Part shown: positions 8,204 through 19,029 of the stretch, piece by piece
How the letters are laid out: each line of letters opens with the position of its first letter
Numbering within the stretch: position 1 is the first letter of the stretch
NCBI RefSeq assembly: GCF_024655635.1
Contig: NZ_JANLGI010000026.1
Coordinates: 1-44,003 of the forward strand
Source: Allobosea sp. 47.2.35
GTDB taxonomy: Bacteria > Pseudomonadota > Alphaproteobacteria > Rhizobiales > Beijerinckiaceae
DNA: 44,003 nucleotides
Reading direction: 5' to 3'
The notes under the pieces: generated by a model
What the model saw: only the letters and a program-made list of their open reading frames with translations
Told to the model about the DNA's origin: nothing
Database searches by the model: none
Program-made: the position numbers and the translations under genes

Positions 8204-10161
8204 TCAGGCCTTGGTCTCTGGCCTGTCGAACCAGAAGGTATCGGGCATATAGCGGCCGATGAAGGCGCCGGGCTCGAAGCTGTAGAGGCCCTTTTCGGGC
8301 ACGTTGCGCAGGTCGCGCGAGACGACGATCGGCTGCAACGTGCTGTTGATCACGCCGATGGTGAAGAGCTCCTCGGCGTTGAGCGCCAGCATCTCGCGCC
8401 AGATCGCCCGGCGCTGGTCGCGGGTCGAACTCATGCGCCATTCCTCGTAGAGGCGGACGAGCTTGTTGGCCGCGGGCAGGGCCGGTCGCTCGCCCTCCTT
8501 GCCGTTGCTCTCGACGAACTGGCCCCAGCGCGGCCACTGGAACTGGGCCGAGGAGGTCGGAGCCAGCGCGTCGGGCTCCATGTCCGAGGTGACCAGCGCA
8601 TTGTCCATGCCGGCCCATGCCGACATCACGGTCTGGCCGGCGAGGATGCGGCGGCGGAAGACGTCGCGCTGGGTAGAGCGCGGGTAGATCTTGATGCCGA
8701 CATCGAAGAAATCCTGCTTGAGCAGGTCGAGAATGTCGGTCTCCTCGGTGTTCTCGCCGGCGGTCTCGATGGTGAATTCCAGTCGGCGCCCGTCCTGGAG
8801 CAGGCGGATGCCGTCGTCGTCGCGCTTCGTCAGGCCGATCTCGTCGAGCAGGCGGTTCGCCAGTGCCGGATCATGCTGGGTCCAGAGCGAGGTGAAGCGG
8901 GGATCGTAGAGGGGGCTTTCCGGCAGGGCGGTGTTGCCGCTCTCCTTGGCGAGCCCGAAGAAGATGACCTTGTTGACGTCCTGCCGGTTGATCGCGACCG
9001 AGATCGCGCGGCGGTAGCGGATGTCGCGGTTGAGATCGCGCCAAACCGGGTCGATGGCGTTGAGGTTGGGGAGCAGGGCGAAATAGGCGCCCTCCGCCCG
9101 CTTCCACAGCCGGACGTCGAAATTCATCCGCTTCGAGGCTTCCTTGAGGAAGGTATAGTTGTCGAAGCGGAGATAACGGGCCTGGAGATCGGCCTCGCCG
9201 GCCGCCGTCTTGGCGGGGACGAGCGCGCTCGTGCCGATCGTCAGCGTCACCTGGTCGGCATAGGGGAGCTGCCGGCCGTTCCTGTCGACGCGGTGGAAAT
9301 AGGGGTTGCGCTCGAAGACGAACTGCTCGGCCGGCAGTGGCGTGGTGTTGCGCCAGGGCTCCAGCGTCGGCAGCTTCGGGTTTTCCGGGCGGTACATGCG
9401 CGAGAGGCGCTCGTGCAGCGCGCCCCAGTCGCGCACGCGGTGTTCCTTCACGCGCTGGGCCAATTCGTGCTTGGGCGCATGGCGCTCGTGGAACTGTTTC
9501 AGGTAGCCGGATGGCATGAAGATATAGGTCGGCTGCGCGCCGGCCAGCGCCGGCAGGAAGACCGGGTTCGGCGCCTTCCAGCTGTAGCGGACCTCGGTCT
9601 CGCTCAGGATTTCGAAGCGGGGTGGCTCGCCGGCTGAGAACAGGGCCTGGGGCGGACCGCCCGGCGAGAGCCGCTTGTTATTGGCGATATCCTCCCACCA
9701 GTAGCGGAAATCCTCGGTGGTGAGGGGCGATCCATCCGACCAGCGATGGCCCTGCCGCAATCTCAGCGTGAAGATGCGGCCGTCCTCGACCTCGCAGCTC
9801 TCGAGCACGTCGGGCACGAGGTCGAGATTGTCGTCATAGACCATCAGGCGGGTGTAGCCGTAGAGGGTCATCATGCGGATGTCGCGCTGGTCGCCCATCA
9901 GCATGCGGATATTGCCGCCATGACGGCCCTGCTGCCGGCCGAGCGCCTCCAGATCGATGACGCGCGGGTTGGCGGGCAGGCGCGCGGCGACCGGCGGCAG
10001 GGCGCCGGCCGCGACCCTGTCCTTCAAGAACGGGCTGTCGATCGCGGTGCCCGAGAAGGGAGTGGGCGCGGCCTGCGCGAGGCGGGGCAGGCTTGCTCCG
10101 GCCAGAGCGGCGGAGCCGAGCAGCAGCGCGGTGCGGCGGGTCGGGTCGTGGCGGCGCTGCG

Positions 10162-10165
<4 letters not shown>
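8204..10165 (-). CDS. ABC transporter substrate-binding protein, family 5, Tat signal
   Basis: A 653-residue periplasmic binding protein of the peptide/nickel/oligosaccharide (SBP_bac_5) family. The amino terminus [15 protein letters not shown] is a twin-arginine signal with a likely AQA cleavage site near residue 33, so it is exported folded. Family features are [20 protein letters not shown] (about 132-151), [13 protein letters not shown] and a C-terminal lobe with [14 protein letters not shown] sequence. It is about 100 residues longer than DppA/OppA, with extra length around residues 190-290. It would deliver substrate to the two permeases downstream. Its ATG overlaps the ATPase stop by ATGA. 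Confidence 0.9.
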
Positions 10166-12039
<1,874 letters not shown>

Positions 12040-12067
12040 CGTCTGAAGCGGCACGTTCCCGAGGCGT

Positions 12068-13132
12068 CTACGGCCCCTTGGTTTTCCTCAGGTCACTAGA
12101 CGTCGAAAGCGGCGGCTTGCCAATCGCTTTCGACGCCTGCGGCGGTTCCGGCGGGCATTGCCCGATGCGGATGACATCGCTGCAACGGGGGCCGCGCCGG
12201 AAATCATCGTAGCTGATGCTCCAGGGCAGGGGAGCCGGGGCGCGGTAGGGACCCATCTTGAAATACTGGTTGTCGTCGAGGCCGGGGCCGCCATGCCCGA
12301 TATGGCCCTGAACCGTCACGATATGGACGCCGTCGGCGATGACCTCGATATGGCCCTCGCCGTCAGGACCGGGCTGCGAGCGGACGACGAAATCGATCCA
12401 GCCCTGCTGCGCCGAGGGCAAATCGGCATGGGGCGTGACCCGGATGCCCGGCGCGCAGGCATTGAAATAGCTGGGATAATCCGTGCTGGTCGCGCCGGTC
12501 TCGATGGCAACCAGCGCGCGCGTCTGCTGGGCTTCGGTGCGGCTGAGAACGAGCGCTTCACCGGGCAGGCAGCCTTCGGGGCGCTCGCTGCCGCCGATCG
12601 GGTAGGAGGGAATCAAATCGGTCTCGACCGTGATGCCGAGGCGGCCGCGATACAGGCGCAGCGCGAGGAACGGCGAATAGTCGCCGATGGCTTCGGGCAG
12701 GATCTCGCGCTTCCACTGCGCGATCACATATCTGCGATCATCCTGGGCAAGCGGGTCATTGAGGCGCAGCGCGAAACCGTACCAGACCGCGCTGCGGAAC
12801 GGGACCAGCACCTCGGGACGCTCCCAGACCTCGGCGCGTTCGCTGCATCCCGCCGCATGCGGCAGGCAGGATGGAGGCGCGATCAAGGTCAGGGCACCGG
12901 CGCCGCTATAGGGGGCGGTGCGATCGAAAATCACGCGCCCTGCACGCTGCTCGGGATTGTCCTTGTAGAAAAGCCCGCCTTCGGGGGCGAAACCGCCCTG
13001 CTCGAAACCGTCGCGCAGGATGCGTTGGGCGGCTTCCGTGCCGGCCTCGGCAAGAACCGGCGGCGCCCCGGGCGCGACAAGCCCGAAGGCAACCGCGCAG
13101 CCCAGCAATCCCGACGCGACGACCTTGTGCAA
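12068..13132 (-). CDS. Secreted polysaccharide lyase (heparin lyase I / PL20-like fold)
   Basis: About 354 residues. I start it at a TTG (13130-13132) preceded by GGGGGA, because it opens a textbook signal peptide ([17 protein letters not shown], cleavage after VLA near residue 28). A GTG at 13162 lacks a ribosome site. The mature protein has the beta-jelly-roll marks of the Polysacc_lyase family: SERAEVWE (about 97), [18 protein letters not shown], and [21 protein letters not shown], with the aromatic/His strand near [11 protein letters not shown]. Such enzymes cut uronic-acid polymers by beta-elimination. Four or more Cys in the mature part suggest disulfides. As first gene of the minus operon it may produce the oligosaccharide taken up by the importer, or trim the polymer made by the cluster. 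Substrate unknown. Confidence 0.75.
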   Translation of the reverse strand: MHKVVASGLLGCAVAFGLVAPGAPPVLAEAGTEAAQRILRDGFEQGGFAPEGGLFYKDNPEQRAGRVIFDRTAPYSGAGALTLIAPPSCLPHAAGCSERAEVWERPEVLVPFRSAVWYGFALRLNDPLAQDDRRYVIAQWKREILPEAIGDYSPFLALRLYRGRLGITVETDLIPSYPIGGSERPEGCLPGEALVLSRTEAQQTRALVAIETGATSTDYPSYFNACAPGIRVTPHADLPSAQQGWIDFVVRSQPGPDGEGHIEVIADGVHIVTVQGHIGHGGPGLDDNQYFKMGPYRAPAPLPWSISYDDFRRGPRCSDVIRIGQCPPEPPQASKAIGKPPLSTSSDLRKTKGP

Positions 13133-13292
13133 GCTTCCCCCGCGGATGAACAGCGTTCCCACTTTGCAACGCCGGCATGGCGGCAGCGTGGCGTGGATTG
13201 CACTCGGCCGCAACCTCACCACATATGGTCGCTTCGGGCCCGCCGGACCCGTTCGAGCTTGCGCCGCGCGCGCTTCGGTACAGGGTTGCCTC
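13133..13292. promoter_or_regulatory. Divergent control region between the two glycan operons
   Basis: The 160 bases between the lyase start and the ABC-like start must hold both operon promoters. On the plus strand TTGCAC and CATATG 18 bases later (about 13198-13227) make a weak sigma-70-like pair. Nothing equally good is seen for the minus strand, and no clear long palindrome is present. The plus gene has AGGG seven bases before its TTG. No promoter call here is strong. Confidence 0.35.
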
Positions 13293-16034
13293 TTGGAGTC
13301 CAATCTCTTCCGTTACATCTGGCAGAAGAGCCGGGCCGAGCAGATCGTCGTCCTGCTGATCATCCTTGTCTCGATTCCCTTCAACTGGGCCTCCTTCGAC
13401 GTGCCCAAGCGCATCGTCAACGACGCGATCCAGGGCGGCGCCTTCAGGGACGGCAAGACCACGGCGACGCTGCTCGACTTCACCCTGCACCTGCCGTCCT
13501 GGCTGGGCGGGGCGAGCTACAAGATCTCTGATGGCATCCAGGTCGGTCAGTACGGTCTGCTTATCGGCTTGAGCACCTATTTCCTGCTGCTGGTGCTGAT
13601 CAACGGCGCTTTCAAATACGTCATCAACCTGCGCAAGGGCATCCTGGGCGAGCGGATGCTCAGGCGCATGCGCTACGACCTGTTCAGCCAGCTCATGCGC
13701 TTCCGGCCGGAGGAAATCCGCGCGGTCAAGCCGGCCGAAATCGCCAGCATGATCAAGGACGAGGTCGAGCCGATCGGCGGCTTCGTCGGCGATGCCTTCA
13801 TCCAGCCGGTCTTCCTGCTCAGCCAGGCGCTGACCGCGCTGGTCTTCATCATGGCGCAGAGCTTCTGGCTGGGCTCGATCGCGCTCCTGATCGTGCTGGC
13901 GCAGGCGATCATCATCCCGATTCTCAGGCGCGAGCAGCTCCGGCTCGGGCGCGAGCGCCAGATCGCCTCGCGCCAGCTCGCGGGCCGCATCGGCGAGATC
14001 GTCGATGCCGGGCCGATGATCCAGGGCCATGGCGCCACGGCCTATGTCCAGTCCGATATCGCCGGGCGGCTCGGGCGGCTCTTCGACATCCGCTACGCGC
14101 TCTACAAGCGGAAATTCGCGGTCAAGTTCCTGAACAACCTGCTGGCCCAGATCACGCCGTTCTTCTTCTACGCCATCGGCGGCTTCTTCGCGCTGCAGGG
14201 GCGGCTCGATATCGGCCAGCTCGTCGCGGTGATCGCCGCCTATCGCGACCTGCCTTCGCCGATCAAGGAGCTGATCGACTGGGACCAGCAGCGCAACGAC
14301 GTGACGATCAAGTACGAGCAGGTCATCTCCCAGTTCAACAGCGACGAGACCCTGGTCCTCGAGGAGGAGAACGGCGTCGCGGCGCTTCCGGCGACGGGCG
14401 AGATCCGGCTCGAATCCGTGCAGATGCTGGATAATCGCGGCCAGCCGCTATTGACGCCGCTGTCGTTCAGCGTTCAGCGGCCGGGCATGGTCGCGGTGGT
14501 CGGCCCGCCAGGCGGCGGCAAGAACGTGCTCGGCCGGATTCTCGGCCGGCAGGCGACGAGCTATACCGGCCGTGTCCTGATCGACGGCGAGCCGCTCGCG
14601 GCCATGTCGGTCGAGCGGGCGAGCCATTTGATCGGCTATTCCGGTGACGATCCCGAGATCATCGCCGGCTCGATGCGCGACAACATCCTGCTGCCGCTCC
14701 GCCGCCGCCGGCCCGATCTCAAGACCGAGGGCGGCGTCTCGCCGCCGGAGCACCGCCGCTTCGTCGAGGCTATCCGCTCGGGCAACTCGCCCTTCCCGTT
14801 CGAGGCGGACTGGACCGACTACGAGGGTGTCGGGGTGGCCGATGCGGCCGAGCTTGCGGCGCGCGTTCACGAACTGCTCGACGTCTTCGGCTGCACGCAG
14901 GAGGTCTATGAGCTCGGGCTCGGCGGCAAGGTGATGCGCCCGGTCAGCGAGCAGGCGATCGAGCGCATCATCACGGCGCGCCGCGTGGTCGCGGCCGAGC
15001 TCGCGCGGATCAAGCAGGGCGACCTGATCGAGCCCTTCGTGCTCGACCGCTACAACCGCAATGCGCCGATCATCGAGAACCTGATTTTCGGGACGCGCAC
15101 CACGACGCGCTTCGACAGCGCGACCCTGCTGTTCGAGCCCTATGCCCAGTCGATCCTGAAGGCGGAGTCGCTGGTCGAGCCCCTGGCCGAGATGGGCGGG
15201 CGGATCGTGGCGACCGTCGTCGAGATCTTCGCCGGCCTGCCGCAGGGCCATGCGCTGTTCGAGCGCTATTCGTTCGGGGCGAATTTCGAGTTCGAGCGCC
15301 TGAACGAACTGGCCGCGCTGCTGGCCAAGCACGATATGCGCAACCCGCTCGACCAGGAGACGGAGCGCGACCTCGTCGCGCTGGCGCTCGGCTATATCGA
15401 GCCCAAGCACAGGCTGAACCTGATCGATGCCCGCCTGGAGCGGCGCATCCTCCGGGCGCGGGAGAGCTTCCGCAAGCATCTGCCGGCCGATGCGGCCGAG
15501 GATGTCGATTTCTACGATCCCGACAAGGTGATGGTCGGCGCCAGCGTGCGCGACAACCTGATGTTCGGCCGGATCGGCTATGGCGTGCCCGATGCCGCGC
15601 GCAAGGTCGGCGAGATCGTGCTGCAGGCGCTTTCCCGCTCGGGGCTGGGCGATGCGCTCTATCGGCTCGGCCTCGATACCGAGAGCGGCATTCGCGGGCG
15701 CTACCTGCCGGCGCGGCTGCGCCAGGCGGTTCCGCTGGTCGAGGCCCTGATCAAGGCACCGCAGATCGCGGTGCTCGACATCTCGGCCCTGCTCGCGATT
15801 TCGGACGAGCCGGAGGCGATCGTGGCCCGCTTGCGCAGCTATTGCGAGGGCATGACGCTGTTTCTTCTGGTCGGAGATGCTAATCTTGCGGGAGAGGTCC
15901 CGCTGCGGGTGGTGTTCCACGGAGCGACGGGGACGGTCGAGGCGACGGCTACGCCCGACGCGGCCAACGACCGGGCGTCGCGCTTCGAAAGCGCCGGGCG
16001 CGAGAACATCGGGCGAATGGAGGCGCGGTCATGA
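13293..16034 (+). CDS. ABC exporter-like membrane protein with degenerate, expanded ATPase domain
   Basis: A 913-residue protein started at TTG (13293-13295), with AGGG seven bases upstream. Residues 1 to about 310 form an ABC-exporter-type membrane domain (helices near 12-30, 80-105, 160-180, 185-205, 285-305). A nucleotide-binding-like domain follows, but every catalytic element departs from consensus. Walker A is GPPGGGKN (404-411, N for S/T). The Q-loop region IGYSGDDPEII lacks Gln, the LSGGQ position reads LPARL, and Walker B is IAVLDIS (D829, then Ile for Glu). The H-loop reads LLVGDANL without His. About 350 residues are inserted between Q-loop and signature. The insert contains two more segments resembling the Q-loop-downstream motif (PIIENLIFG, SVRDNLMFG; the first is SMRDNILLP). 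I infer a non-hydrolysing or very weakly hydrolysing membrane protein. It is ATGA-coupled to the next gene. Confidence 0.8.
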   Translation: MESNLFRYIWQKSRAEQIVVLLIILVSIPFNWASFDVPKRIVNDAIQGGAFRDGKTTATLLDFTLHLPSWLGGASYKISDGIQVGQYGLLIGLSTYFLLLVLINGAFKYVINLRKGILGERMLRRMRYDLFSQLMRFRPEEIRAVKPAEIASMIKDEVEPIGGFVGDAFIQPVFLLSQALTALVFIMAQSFWLGSIALLIVLAQAIIIPILRREQLRLGRERQIASRQLAGRIGEIVDAGPMIQGHGATAYVQSDIAGRLGRLFDIRYALYKRKFAVKFLNNLLAQITPFFFYAIGGFFALQGRLDIGQLVAVIAAYRDLPSPIKELIDWDQQRNDVTIKYEQVISQFNSDETLVLEEENGVAALPATGEIRLESVQMLDNRGQPLLTPLSFSVQRPGMVAVVGPPGGGKNVLGRILGRQATSYTGRVLIDGEPLAAMSVERASHLIGYSGDDPEIIAGSMRDNILLPLRRRRPDLKTEGGVSPPEHRRFVEAIRSGNSPFPFEADWTDYEGVGVADAAELAARVHELLDVFGCTQEVYELGLGGKVMRPVSEQAIERIITARRVVAAELARIKQGDLIEPFVLDRYNRNAPIIENLIFGTRTTTRFDSATLLFEPYAQSILKAESLVEPLAEMGGRIVATVVEIFAGLPQGHALFERYSFGANFEFERLNELAALLAKHDMRNPLDQETERDLVALALGYIEPKHRLNLIDARLERRILRARESFRKHLPADAAEDVDFYDPDKVMVGASVRDNLMFGRIGYGVPDAARKVGEIVLQALSRSGLGDALYRLGLDTESGIRGRYLPARLRQAVPLVEALIKAPQIAVLDISALLAISDEPEAIVARLRSYCEGMTLFLLVGDANLAGEVPLRVVFHGATGTVEATATPDAANDRASRFESAGRENIGRMEARS

Positions 16035-16480
16035 GTCTGGAAACCGATATCGGCTGCCTGCGCTGCATGCCGCTGTTTCAGGACATGCCGGCATCGCGGC
16101 TGAAGCTCGTCGCGCTGATGGGCGAGCGGCTGCAATTCGAGCCGGGCGCCATCCTGATCAGCCCGCAGGAGAAGCTCGCGGGCGTCTACGTCATCATGGA
16201 AGGCGAGGTCGAGATCTCGCAGCCCCGCGAGGGCGGCGAGGAGCGGCGCTTCGTCAAGGATACCGGCAGCATCACCGGCGACGTGGCGCTGCTGAGCGGC
16301 AAACCTTTCATCGCAACCGTCAGCGCGAAGTCGCATGTGCTGGCGCTGCGGATTCCAAAGGACCTGTTCTTCGAGCTGCTGCAGACCGTGCCGGAGTTCA
16401 GCCTCGCGGTCTGCCGCGATCTGGCCGAGCGGGTGCACCGGCTCGCCTCCGTCCTGCTGCGGGAGCATGAAACCGTTTGA
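16031..16480 (+). CDS. Stand-alone cyclic nucleotide-binding domain protein
   Basis: A 149-residue protein made only of a CRP-like cNMP-binding beta roll and its C-terminal helix; there is no helix-turn-helix. It opens with LETDIGCLRCMPLFQDMPAS, followed by GAILISPQEKLAGVYVIMEGEVEI. The phosphate-binding cassette reads TGDVALLSGKPFIATVSA. The usual Gly-Glu is Gly-Asp, and the Arg that normally binds the cyclic phosphate is replaced by Phe/Ile. So either an altered ligand or none is bound. It is coupled by ATGA to the ABC-like gene and sits just before a cyclase-like gene, so it may bridge the two at the membrane. Two Cys (positions 9 and 12) form a CxxC. Confidence 0.82.
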   Translation: MSLETDIGCLRCMPLFQDMPASRLKLVALMGERLQFEPGAILISPQEKLAGVYVIMEGEVEISQPREGGEERRFVKDTGSITGDVALLSGKPFIATVSAKSHVLALRIPKDLFFELLQTVPEFSLAVCRDLAERVHRLASVLLREHETV

Positions 16481-16496
16481 CGAGGTCGATCAGCGC

Positions 16497-18290
16497 ATGA
16501 ACCGGCCGCAAGCCGCAGGCACGAACCGCACCGGCATGAGTGCGGGCATGGATCAGGTCTCGTCCTGGAGCCGGGACATCCGGTTCGTCTCCGGGCTGAT
16601 CCTGCTCACCTTCGCGACGACCCATTTCCTCAACCACGCCGTCGGCATCCTCGGCGTCGACGCCATGGAGAAGGTCCAGGACTGGCGTTATGGCCTCTGG
16701 CATTCCTGGCCCGGGACCGTCGCGCTCTATGGTTCGCTGATCGTCCACCCGGTCTTCGCGCTCTTGCGCGTGGTGCAGCGGCGCACCTTCAAGATGCCGC
16801 TGCGCGAAATGCTGCAGATCGCGCTCGGCCTCGCAATCCCGCTGCTGCTGATCGACCACATCATCAGCACGCGGATCATGGGCATCTATTTCGGTGTCGA
16901 CGAAAGCTATCGCTCCGTGCTGCGCCGGCTCTGGCCTGGGCTCGCGCTGACGCAGTCGCTGCTGCTGCTGCTGGTCTGGACGCATGGCATCATCGGCATC
17001 CATTTCATGCTGCGCGGCCGCGACAGCTATCGCCACTGGCGCGATCCGTTCCTGCTGGCGGCGATCCTGATCCCGATGCTGGCGCTGATCGGCTTCTCGG
17101 TCGGCGCGCGCGAGGCGGAGCGGCTGGCGATGCCGGCCGAACTGGTCAGCGACGCGCAGGCGGCGATGTTCGCCCGTGACGTGATGTGGGGCAAGGGAGG
17201 GTTCTACGGGCTCGTCGCCTGTTTCCTGCTCTTCATCGGCATCCGCGAGATCCGGGTCCGCACGACGCGCCAGATCACGGTGCGCTTCGTCGGCCATGGC
17301 ACGCGCCGGCTGGCGCCGGGGCCGACCGTGCTCGAGATGTTCCGGCGCTTCGGCATTCCCCATGCCGCGCTCTGCGGCGGGCGGGCGCGCTGCGCCACCT
17401 GCCGCGTGCTGGTGATGGACGGCAACGACAAACTGCCGAAGCCGGGCATGAACGAGGCGAAGCTGCTCAGGCGCATCTCGGCGCCGGAAGGCGTCCGGCT
17501 CGCTTGCCAGATCCGGCCGCGCGACGATCTGCAGGTGCAAATCCTGCTGGCCTCGCGACTGAATGCCGGAGCCGGGCGTGCGCTCGAGCTCGACGATGCC
17601 GCCGGCAAGCGCGGCCTGACCGTAGTGGTGGCCGATCTCAGGGCGTTCTCGGCGCTCTCCGAGCGGCAATTGCCGCGCGAGCTGATCGGCCTGCTCAACC
17701 GCTTCTTCGACGAGATGGGGCAGGCGATCACGGCGCATGAAGGGCGGATCGACGCCTTCTATGGCGACGGCTTCATGGCGGTGTTTGGCCTGGAAGGCCC
17801 GCCGTCGAAGGGGGCGCAAGCGGCGATCGCGGCTGCCGGCGATATCGTGCGGGCGGTCGATGCGCTCAATCGCGAATATGGCGCGGCGCTGCCTTTGCCG
17901 CTCAGGATCGGCATCGGCATCCATACCGGCGATGCGATCACCGGATCGGTCGAGAACGACAATCTCGGGCGGCGCGAGATCACGGTCGGCGAGACTGTGA
18001 TGGTCGCGAGCCAACTCGAATCGGCGACGCGGCGCGTGCTGGCCGATATCGTCGTCTCCGAGGACACGATCCGGGCGAGCGGGCGCAGCTATGCCGGCAC
18101 CACGGCGCTGAAGATCGCGATCAAGGGGCGCGAGAAGCCATTGACCGCCTATGGCTTCGCCAGCGCGCCGGAAATCGCCCGCCGCAAGCGCGAGGATGTG
18201 GCGGTGCCCGCGCCGGTCGTCTCCGGAGGCGAGGCGGATGCTGCTGCCGAGGAGGCGCCGGAGCAGGGCGGGGCACCTGAAAGAGGCTGA
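16497..18290 (+). CDS. Membrane haem-anchor / [2Fe-2S] ferredoxin / class III cyclase-like fusion
   Basis: About 597 residues from the ATG at 16497 (an ATG at 16467 would add ten). Six helices (about 30-265) carry His pairs (THFLNH, VHP, DHI, THGIIGIH) like the SdhC-type dihaem anchor of Sinorhizobium CyaC, a quinone-responsive adenylate cyclase. Next comes a plant-type ferredoxin domain with CGGRARCATC plus a later LACQ (CX5CX2C...C). The cyclase domain follows: both metal aspartates are present (VVADLRAF, FYGDGFMAVFG), but the substrate Lys is Ala (RIDAFYGD). The catalytic Asn and Arg positions in VGETVMVASQLE are Met and Gln. The domain layout says redox sensor, but the active site says altered or absent cyclase activity. 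The C-terminal 40 residues are Ala/Glu-rich and disordered. Confidence 0.85.
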   Translation: MNRPQAAGTNRTGMSAGMDQVSSWSRDIRFVSGLILLTFATTHFLNHAVGILGVDAMEKVQDWRYGLWHSWPGTVALYGSLIVHPVFALLRVVQRRTFKMPLREMLQIALGLAIPLLLIDHIISTRIMGIYFGVDESYRSVLRRLWPGLALTQSLLLLLVWTHGIIGIHFMLRGRDSYRHWRDPFLLAAILIPMLALIGFSVGAREAERLAMPAELVSDAQAAMFARDVMWGKGGFYGLVACFLLFIGIREIRVRTTRQITVRFVGHGTRRLAPGPTVLEMFRRFGIPHAALCGGRARCATCRVLVMDGNDKLPKPGMNEAKLLRRISAPEGVRLACQIRPRDDLQVQILLASRLNAGAGRALELDDAAGKRGLTVVVADLRAFSALSERQLPRELIGLLNRFFDEMGQAITAHEGRIDAFYGDGFMAVFGLEGPPSKGAQAAIAAAGDIVRAVDALNREYGAALPLPLRIGIGIHTGDAITGSVENDNLGRREITVGETVMVASQLESATRRVLADIVVSEDTIRASGRSYAGTTALKIAIKGREKPLTAYGFASAPEIARRKREDVAVPAPVVSGGEADAAAEEAPEQGGAPERG

Positions 18291-18366
18291 TCCTTGCGCG
18301 CTCGGCTGGTTTTTTGCGAGCGCGCGTGCCTATGGTCCGCCGCCTTCACCTGATGACGATTGACGC

Positions 18367-19029
18367 ATGACACCCGAACAGCCCCAAGAGGCCTTTCACG
18401 ACCTGCTGCGCGGCATGGCGGCGCTCTCGGGCAACCGCATCGTCGCCGATATCGCGCGGCTTTACGGCAAGGGCGCGCCGCCCGACCTCTCGATCGCCTG
18501 CAATCACAAGCAGATCGCCTCAAAGCAATGGCTCGCCGAGGCGTTGGCGCAGACCTATCCCAGACCAGAGGGGCCGGTCTGGGTGCTCGGCGCCTGGTAT
18601 GGCGTTCTCGGCGCGCTGCTGCTCGACGATGACAGGCTCGCGGTCCCCGGGATCGTCAGCCTCGACATCGACCCAACCTGCGCGCCCACCGCGGAAATCC
18701 TGAACCATCGCCACGTCGCGACGGGGCGGTTCCGGGCGGTGACGGCGGATATGATGGCGGTGGATTTCGCGGCGCAGACGCCGGCGCCGGGGCTCGTCAT
18801 CAACACCAGCTGCGAGCATCTCGAGGATGTGCCGGGCTGGATCGCCACCTTGCCGCAGGGTCTGCCGCTGGTGCTGCAGTCCAACGACTATTTCCGCGAG
18901 CCGGATCACCGGAGCTGCGTGCCTTCGCTCGACGCTTTCCGCGAGCAGGCGGGGCTGTCCGAGGTCTGGTTTGAAGGCGCGCGGCCGACGAAGAACTACA
19001 CGCGCTTCATGCTGATCGGGCGGCGATGA
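18367..19029 (+). CDS. Class I SAM-dependent methyltransferase-like protein
   Basis: A 220-residue protein with a Rossmann-like core. The SAM loop appears as VWVLGAWYGVLGALLL (about 71-86). The acidic strand end is VSLDIDPTC (about 97), and the third and fourth strands are AVTADMMAVDF and PGLVINTSCEHLEDVPGW. The His in SCEHLED and the terminal NYTRFMLIG strand recur in small methyltransferases of glycan clusters. The substrate is unknown; methylation of a sugar or a glycan end is a reasonable guess from the neighbours. The ATG is 76 bases after the cyclase stop, and the stop overlaps the next start by ATGA, so it belongs with the glycosyltransferases. Confidence 0.72.
   Translation: MTPEQPQEAFHDLLRGMAALSGNRIVADIARLYGKGAPPDLSIACNHKQIASKQWLAEALAQTYPRPEGPVWVLGAWYGVLGALLLDDDRLAVPGIVSLDIDPTCAPTAEILNHRHVATGRFRAVTADMMAVDFAAQTPAPGLVINTSCEHLEDVPGWIATLPQGLPLVLQSNDYFREPDHRSCVPSLDAFREQAGLSEVWFEGARPTKNYTRFMLIGRR

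Noticed and set aside
14448..15920. Long minus-strand frame opposite the ABC-like gene
   Set aside because: Low-complexity composition and no motifs; the plus frame has a clear membrane domain and coupled neighbours.
13293..16034. Annotation as an ordinary ABC exporter
   Set aside because: Walker A, Q-loop, signature, Walker B and H-loop are all altered and a large insert is present.
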